A stretch of 64,000 nucleotides of DNA, from assembly GCF_030209755.1 (NCBI RefSeq), contig NZ_JARVRH010000016.1, positions 1-64,000 on the forward strand, read 5' to 3'. The notes beneath the pieces are model-generated. The model saw only the letters and a list, made by a program, of their open reading frames with translations, searched no databases and had not been told where the DNA came from. The translations under genes and the position numbers were made by a program. Positions 59,868-64,000 of this stretch are shown here, one piece after another. How positions within the stretch are numbered: position 1 is the stretch's first letter; each line of letters begins with the position of its first letter. This DNA comes from Arthrobacter sp. efr-133-TYG-118. GTDB lineage: Bacteria > Actinomycetota > Actinomycetes > Actinomycetales > Micrococcaceae.

Positions 59868-61253
59868 ATGAAGTACGCCCAGTCCGTCCTGGACCTCATT
59901 GGCAATACACCGCTCATCAAGCTCAATCACGTGACCGGGGACCTCAAAGCCACCATTTTGGTGAAGCTCGAATATGTGAACCCCGGCGGCTCCATCAAGG
60001 ACCGGATCGCGGTGAAGATGATCGAGGAAGCGGAGCGGGACGGAAAGCTCAAGCCGGGCGGAACCATCGTGGAACCCACCTCCGGCAACACCGGCGTCGG
60101 ACTTGCCCTGGTGGCCCAGCAAAAGGGCTACAAGTGCATCTTCGTTGTCCCGGACAAAGTGGGCGAGGACAAGCGCGCCGTGCTTCAGGCGTACGGGGCC
60201 GAAGTTGTCGTCACTCCCACCTCCGTGGCCCCGGACAGCCCGCAAAGCTACTACAGCGTCTCCGACCGGCTCGTGTCGGAAATCCCCGGAGCCTACAAGC
60301 CGGACCAGTTCTCCAACCCCGCCGCCCCCGGCAGCCACTATGAAACCACCGGGCCTGAGATCTGGCGTGATACCGACGGAAAGATCACCCACGTTGTGAT
60401 CGGCGCTGGCACGGGCGGCACCATCACCGGTACGGGGCGGTACCTCAAGGACGTGTCCGCCAACCGGCCGGAGTCCGACGGCGGCCGCGTCAAGGTCATC
60501 GGGGCAGACCCGGCAGGCTCGGTCTACTCGGGCGGCACAGGGCGGCCCTACTTTGTGGAGGGCGTCGGCGAGGACATGTGGCCGGCCAACTACGACAAGA
60601 CTGTGCCGGACGATGTCATTGCCGTGAGCGACGCCGACTCCTTCGAGATGACCCGGCGACTGGCCCGCGAGGAAGGCCTCCTGGTGGGCGGGTCCTCGGG
60701 CATGGCAGTGGTTGCCGCATTGCAGGTGGCCAAAGACCTTGGCGAGGAAGCCGTCGTCGTCGTGATCCTGCCGGACTCCGGCCGCGGCTACCTGGCGAAG
60801 ATTTTCAACGACAAGTGGATGCGCTCCTACGGTTTCCTCTCCGGCGGCGAGGAGGCCTCGGTTGGCGAGGTGCTGAAGTCCAAGACGGGCGAGATGCCGG
60901 ACCTCGTCCACATCCATCCCAACGAGACCGTCCGCGATGTCATCAACATCATGAACGAATTCGGGGTCTCGCACATCCCGGTCCTCTCGCAGGAGCCACC
61001 CGTGGTCATGGGCGAGGTCCTCGGCGCCGTCGATGAGCGCACGCTGACCACCAAACTGTTCCGCGGCGAGGCGAAATTGACCGACAAGATCTCCGAGCAC
61101 ATGGGGGAGCGCCTGCCCGTGATCGGCTCCCTGGAAACCATCTCCGCCGCACGCGAGCTGCTTTCCGACGTCGACACCGTCATGGTGACCTTCGTCGGAG
61201 CTCCCGTGGGCATCCTGACCCGCCACGACCTTCTCGCCTACCTGAGCAACTGA
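59868..61253 (+). CDS. cbs: cystathionine beta-synthase
   Basis: A 461-residue PLP enzyme. The Schiff-base Lys44 lies in NPGGSIKDRIAV; the Asn loop is EPTSGNTGVGLAL and the phosphate loop GAGTGGTITGTGRYL. Two CBS repeats occupy residues about 335-460 (HIHPNETVRDVINIMNEFGVSHIPVL and LETISAARELLSDVDTVMVTF). It condenses homocysteine and serine to cystathionine. The ATG at 59868 begins MKYAQSVLDLIGNTPLIKL. The gamma-type gene follows after 14 bases, forming a transsulfuration operon. Confidence 0.96.
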   Translation: MKYAQSVLDLIGNTPLIKLNHVTGDLKATILVKLEYVNPGGSIKDRIAVKMIEEAERDGKLKPGGTIVEPTSGNTGVGLALVAQQKGYKCIFVVPDKVGEDKRAVLQAYGAEVVVTPTSVAPDSPQSYYSVSDRLVSEIPGAYKPDQFSNPAAPGSHYETTGPEIWRDTDGKITHVVIGAGTGGTITGTGRYLKDVSANRPESDGGRVKVIGADPAGSVYSGGTGRPYFVEGVGEDMWPANYDKTVPDDVIAVSDADSFEMTRRLAREEGLLVGGSSGMAVVAALQVAKDLGEEAVVVVILPDSGRGYLAKIFNDKWMRSYGFLSGGEEASVGEVLKSKTGEMPDLVHIHPNETVRDVINIMNEFGVSHIPVLSQEPPVVMGEVLGAVDERTLTTKLFRGEAKLTDKISEHMGERLPVIGSLETISAARELLSDVDTVMVTFVGAPVGILTRHDLLAYLSN

Positions 61254-61267
61254 CACTAGGAGTTCAT

Positions 61268-62431
61268 ATGTCTGCAAACGAAGCAGGATTCAACACGCGT
61301 GCCGTCCACGCCGGCCAGGCCTTCGAACCGCGCACCGGCGCCGTGGTTCCGCCGCTGCACTTCAGCTCGACGTATGCCCAGGACGGCATAGGCGGTTTGC
61401 GGGACGGCTACGAATACGGCCGCGGCACCAACCCCACCCGCGATGCGCTGCAGGAACAGCTCGCCGCGCTCGAGGGCGGAGCCCATGCCTACAGCTTCAG
61501 CTCGGGCCTTGCCGCGGAGGACTCCCTGATCCGTGCGGTTGCGCGGCCCGGCGACCACATCGTTCTGGGCAACGACGCCTACGGCGGAACCTACAGGCTC
61601 ATCAACCGCGTGCTCGGCGAGTGGGGCATCGGCAACACACCAGTGGACATGTCCAACCTTGACGCCGTTGCGGCGGCCGTCGCGGCGAACAAGACCCGCA
61701 TCGTCTGGGTGGAGACTCCTTCCAACCCGATGATGAAGATCACTGACATCGAGGCGCTCGCCAAAGTGGCGCACGACGCCGGTGCCCTCCTTGTCGTCGA
61801 CAACACCTTTGCTTCGCCCTACTTGCAGACCCCGCTCGCCCTGGGTGCCGACGTCGTGGTCCACTCGACCACCAAGTACATCGGCGGCCACTCGGACGTC
61901 GTGGGCGGTGCGATCGTGGTCAAGGACGCCGAACTGGCCGAAAAAATCGGCTTTGTGCAGTTCGCCGTCGGCGCCGTATCGGGACCCATGGACGCGTTCC
62001 TGACGACGCGCGGCCTCAAGACACTCGGCGTGCGCATGGACCGCCACAGCGAGAACGCGCAGGCAGTCGCTGAATGGTTGCTCGAGCGACCCGAGGTTGA
62101 AGCCGTGCTGTATCCGGGACTGCCTTCCCACCCGGGCCACGAGCTCGCGGCCAAGCAAATGAAGAAATTCGGCGGCATGATTTCCGTGCAGTTCAAGGGC
62201 GGGGAGGCTGCGGCCCGCAAGGTGGCGGAGTCCACCCAGGTGTTCACGCTGGCCGAGTCGCTGGGCGGCATCGAGTCCCTCATGAACTACCCCTCGGAGA
62301 TGACGCACGCTTCGGTCAAGGGCACGGAGCTGGCCGTGCCGGTGAACCTGATCCGGCTTTCCTGCGGCATCGAGGACGTCGAAGACCTGATTGCGGACCT
62401 TGAGCAGGCGATCGGCAACATCACGGACTGA
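61268..62431 (+). CDS. metB: cystathionine gamma-synthase/lyase (MetB family)
   Basis: A 387-residue Cys/Met-metabolism PLP enzyme. The Schiff-base Lys203 lies in VHSTTKYIGGHSDVVGG; other marks are YEYGRGTNPTR, ALEGGAHAYSFSSGLAAEDSL and SLGGIESLMNYPSEMTHAS. An AGGAG ribosome site precedes ATG 61268. Next to cystathionine beta-synthase, gamma-lyase activity giving cysteine (reverse transsulfuration) is at least as likely as gamma-synthase activity; the sequence does not separate the two. Confidence 0.94.
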   Translation: MSANEAGFNTRAVHAGQAFEPRTGAVVPPLHFSSTYAQDGIGGLRDGYEYGRGTNPTRDALQEQLAALEGGAHAYSFSSGLAAEDSLIRAVARPGDHIVLGNDAYGGTYRLINRVLGEWGIGNTPVDMSNLDAVAAAVAANKTRIVWVETPSNPMMKITDIEALAKVAHDAGALLVVDNTFASPYLQTPLALGADVVVHSTTKYIGGHSDVVGGAIVVKDAELAEKIGFVQFAVGAVSGPMDAFLTTRGLKTLGVRMDRHSENAQAVAEWLLERPEVEAVLYPGLPSHPGHELAAKQMKKFGGMISVQFKGGEAAARKVAESTQVFTLAESLGGIESLMNYPSEMTHASVKGTELAVPVNLIRLSCGIEDVEDLIADLEQAIGNITD

Positions 62432-62468
62432 AAGCCCCTCCATTCCTGACCTTCTTTGACTAACGGAC

Positions 62469-62506
62469 CGGCCGGGACACGCCATTACAGCGGCGTGTCC
62501 CGGCCG
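62469..62506 (+). terminator. hairpin after metB
   Basis: CGGCCGGGACACGCC (62469-62483) pairs perfectly with 62492-62506 over 15 bp around an 8-base loop, between convergent metB and the phospholipase gene. It may stop both. Confidence 0.7.
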
Positions 62507-62541
62507 ATCTGCGTTCAAATATGGTCAGGAAGGGAGTTCCC

Positions 62542-64000
62542 TTAGCCGGAGACACCTGCCTGGCCGTCTTCTTCGCGACCCGTGAGGCGGCGACGGAAGG
62601 AGGAATCGTCAGGCGAGGTGATTTCGACGTCGTACCAGCCCTGGAGCGTCTGCCAGCCGATCTTCTTCTTCTGGCCCGGCTTCAGGACCTGCTGGTCTTT
62701 ATCCCCGGCGTACTGCAGGGCAGCGATGTTGAGCTGGACGGTCTTGGCTCCGTTGTTGCGCAACTCGATTTCCACCTCCTTCTTGCCGCGGGGACCGTTG
62801 ACGGTGATGTCGACGCCGGCCGCGGCCCCCGCCGTCGAGCCCTTCAGTTCGTATTGGTAACGGTTGGGGCCGGTGATGATCAGGTCGAAGGCACCTGCGG
62901 AAAGCGGAAGCTGCACGTCCATCGGGCCCTTCACATCGAGGTGCCGTGGCTCAGTAACCTCGCCCGCGTAGCCGTAGACGGCGAAGTGGGCAGACTGCGT
63001 GCCGTTGTTGTCCAGCGACAGCGTGATGCCGCCGGTCGTCACCGAAGCGGACGTGCGCGGCCGGTAGGGGAGCGGGCGCGCCGGTCGGCTTCCGGATTCC
63101 TGGATGGGCGCCACCTGCACGGCCGGCGGGTTCGGACGCCAACGGGAAATCTTGGCCGGGACGGGACCCGGGTGGTCCAGGACCGGCGGCGTGCCCGCGG
63201 CATCGAAATTGAAGACGCCGGTCAAGTCGCCGCACACCTCACGACGCCACGCTGAAATGTTCGGCTCCTGCACGCCGGTCCAACGTTCCAGGAAGCGGAT
63301 CACGGAAGTGTGGTCGAAGATCTCGGAGCTCACGAAGCCGCCAATCGTCCACGGCGAGACGACGGTCATGGGGACGCGGGGACCGAGGCCGACGGGCAGG
63401 GCGGTGGTCCAGTCCGTCGATTCGCCTGACGCCGGGCGCGGCTGTACGGGCGGTGGGACATGGTCGAAGTACCCGTCGTTCTCGTCGAAATTCAGGAAGA
63501 TGGCTGTGCTGGCCCAGGTCTCCGGGTTGCTGGCAACGGTGTCCAGCAGGCGGTAGACGAAGTTGGCGCTTCCGACCGGAGTGGAGGAACTGGGGTGCTC
63601 GGAATCGGCGGCGGAGGGCACCAACCAGCTGACCTGGGGCAGGGAACCTGCGCTGATGTCTGCGCTGAGCCGCTTCAAGAGGGTGTCCGGGCGGCCGCGG
63701 CGCATGCCTTTGTCGAAGAGCGCCTTCTCGGCGTCGCTCAGTAGCGCACGGCCTTGTTCCAGCTGGGCCAGGAGCCGGTCCTGCTCGGCGGGCGTCTTGC
63801 CGGCGAGTTTGTCGTAGAACTCCTCCGTGGTGCGCAGGCTTCCGTCCACGGCCGCCAGCATCTTGTGGCCGATCGTCTTGAACGCCTGGAAATACTCGAC
63901 AGCGTTGTCCGTGAAGTTGTCCCAATCCTGATAGATCTGCCAAGAGACGCCGGCCTGTTCCAGCCGCTCAGGGTAGGTGGTCCAGTCGTAGCCGCCATGA
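62542..64000 (-). CDS. phospholipase C, phosphocholine-specific type (C-terminal part)
   Basis: The 3' end of a gene cut by the right edge. The frame runs from 64000, where the residues HGGYDWTTYPERLEQAGVSWQIYQ precede MLAAVDGS; an internal ATG at 63861 is not the true start. The catalytic alpha/beta domain includes VSWLVPSAADSEHPSS, FLNFDENDGYFDHVPPP and LGPRVPMTVVSPWTIGG. It is followed by two C-terminal beta domains of the phospholipase C type (about residues 275-430 of the visible part). Exported members hydrolyse phosphatidylcholine or related phosphoesters and are often phosphate-regulated. The signal peptide lies outside the window. Confidence 0.92.
   Translation of the reverse strand, partial: HGGYDWTTYPERLEQAGVSWQIYQDWDNFTDNAVEYFQAFKTIGHKMLAAVDGSLRTTEEFYDKLAGKTPAEQDRLLAQLEQGRALLSDAEKALFDKGMRRGRPDTLLKRLSADISAGSLPQVSWLVPSAADSEHPSSSTPVGSANFVYRLLDTVASNPETWASTAIFLNFDENDGYFDHVPPPVQPRPASGESTDWTTALPVGLGPRVPMTVVSPWTIGGFVSSEIFDHTSVIRFLERWTGVQEPNISAWRREVCGDLTGVFNFDAAGTPPVLDHPGPVPAKISRWRPNPPAVQVAPIQESGSRPARPLPYRPRTSASVTTGGITLSLDNNGTQSAHFAVYGYAGEVTEPRHLDVKGPMDVQLPLSAGAFDLIITGPNRYQYELKGSTAGAAAGVDITVNGPRGKKEVEIELRNNGAKTVQLNIAALQYAGDKDQQVLKPGQKKKIGWQTLQGWYDVEITSPDDSSFRRRLTGREEDGQAGVSG

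Overview
The window is high-GC DNA from an actinobacterium, most likely Arthrobacter sensu lato (Micrococcaceae). This is inferred from base composition, frequent GTG starts, many ATGA/GTGA gene overlaps and the gene families present. It is densely coding, with about 60 protein genes (two cut by the window edges) and one tRNA-Tyr. I see no rRNA, prophage, insertion sequence or CRISPR array.

Layout. 1-1884: tail of a probable circularly permuted ATP-grasp gene, an alpha-E protein and a transglutaminase. 1999-7346: flavin oxidoreductase, CysG (siroheme), an FprA-type ferredoxin reductase and a metallo-beta-lactamase/rhodanese protein. 7456-9398 (minus): CynX-type MFS transporter and GntR regulator. 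9554-13943: PucR regulator divergent from gamma-aminobutyraldehyde dehydrogenase and GABA transaminase (putrescine/GABA catabolism). 14074-18530: RarD, a second ferredoxin reductase, an amidase and a small protein. 18562-26208: GntR regulator divergent from a tightly overlapping aldonate/hexuronate operon (MHS transporter, L-gulonate/L-idonate-type dehydrogenase, mannonate dehydratase, KDG kinase, fructuronate reductase, KDPG aldolase). 26271-31548: GAF-type activator, a secreted His-rich protein, aldehyde dehydrogenase, alcohol dehydrogenase and DUF779 protein. 31661-43055: amino acid permease, DUF2461 protein, catalase with a Fur/PerR-type regulator, an MFS exporter, HtpX, the EfeUOB iron importer behind a DtxR-type box, and YajQ. 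43655: tRNA-Tyr. 43986-52980: a glycoside cluster (GH1, GH13, ABC importer with an NMT1/THI5-like binding protein, HAD phosphatase, LacI regulator). 53030-58577: small protein, thioesterase, thioredoxin, monooxygenase, acyl-CoA synthetase, an AbiEi/DUF559-like protein between two palindromic repeats, and an AlkA-type glycosylase. 58716-64000: two VOC proteins, the transsulfuration pair CBS and MetB, and a partial phospholipase C.

Three observations stand out. (1) Two near-identical 66-bp palindromes bracket a nuclease-like AbiEi/DUF559 gene, and one of them encodes the protein's last residues and stop codon. A third relative lies at 5878. This layout recalls REP/RAYT systems. (2) The identical 17-mer AATCTAAGCGCATAACA lies upstream of both the glycosidase operon and the ABC transporter operon, suggesting one LacI-controlled regulon with an unusual importer. 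(3) The aldonate operon has every step from L-gulonate to pyruvate plus glyceraldehyde-3-phosphate and no uronate isomerase. Several other palindromic repeat families sit between genes and sometimes supply stop codons.
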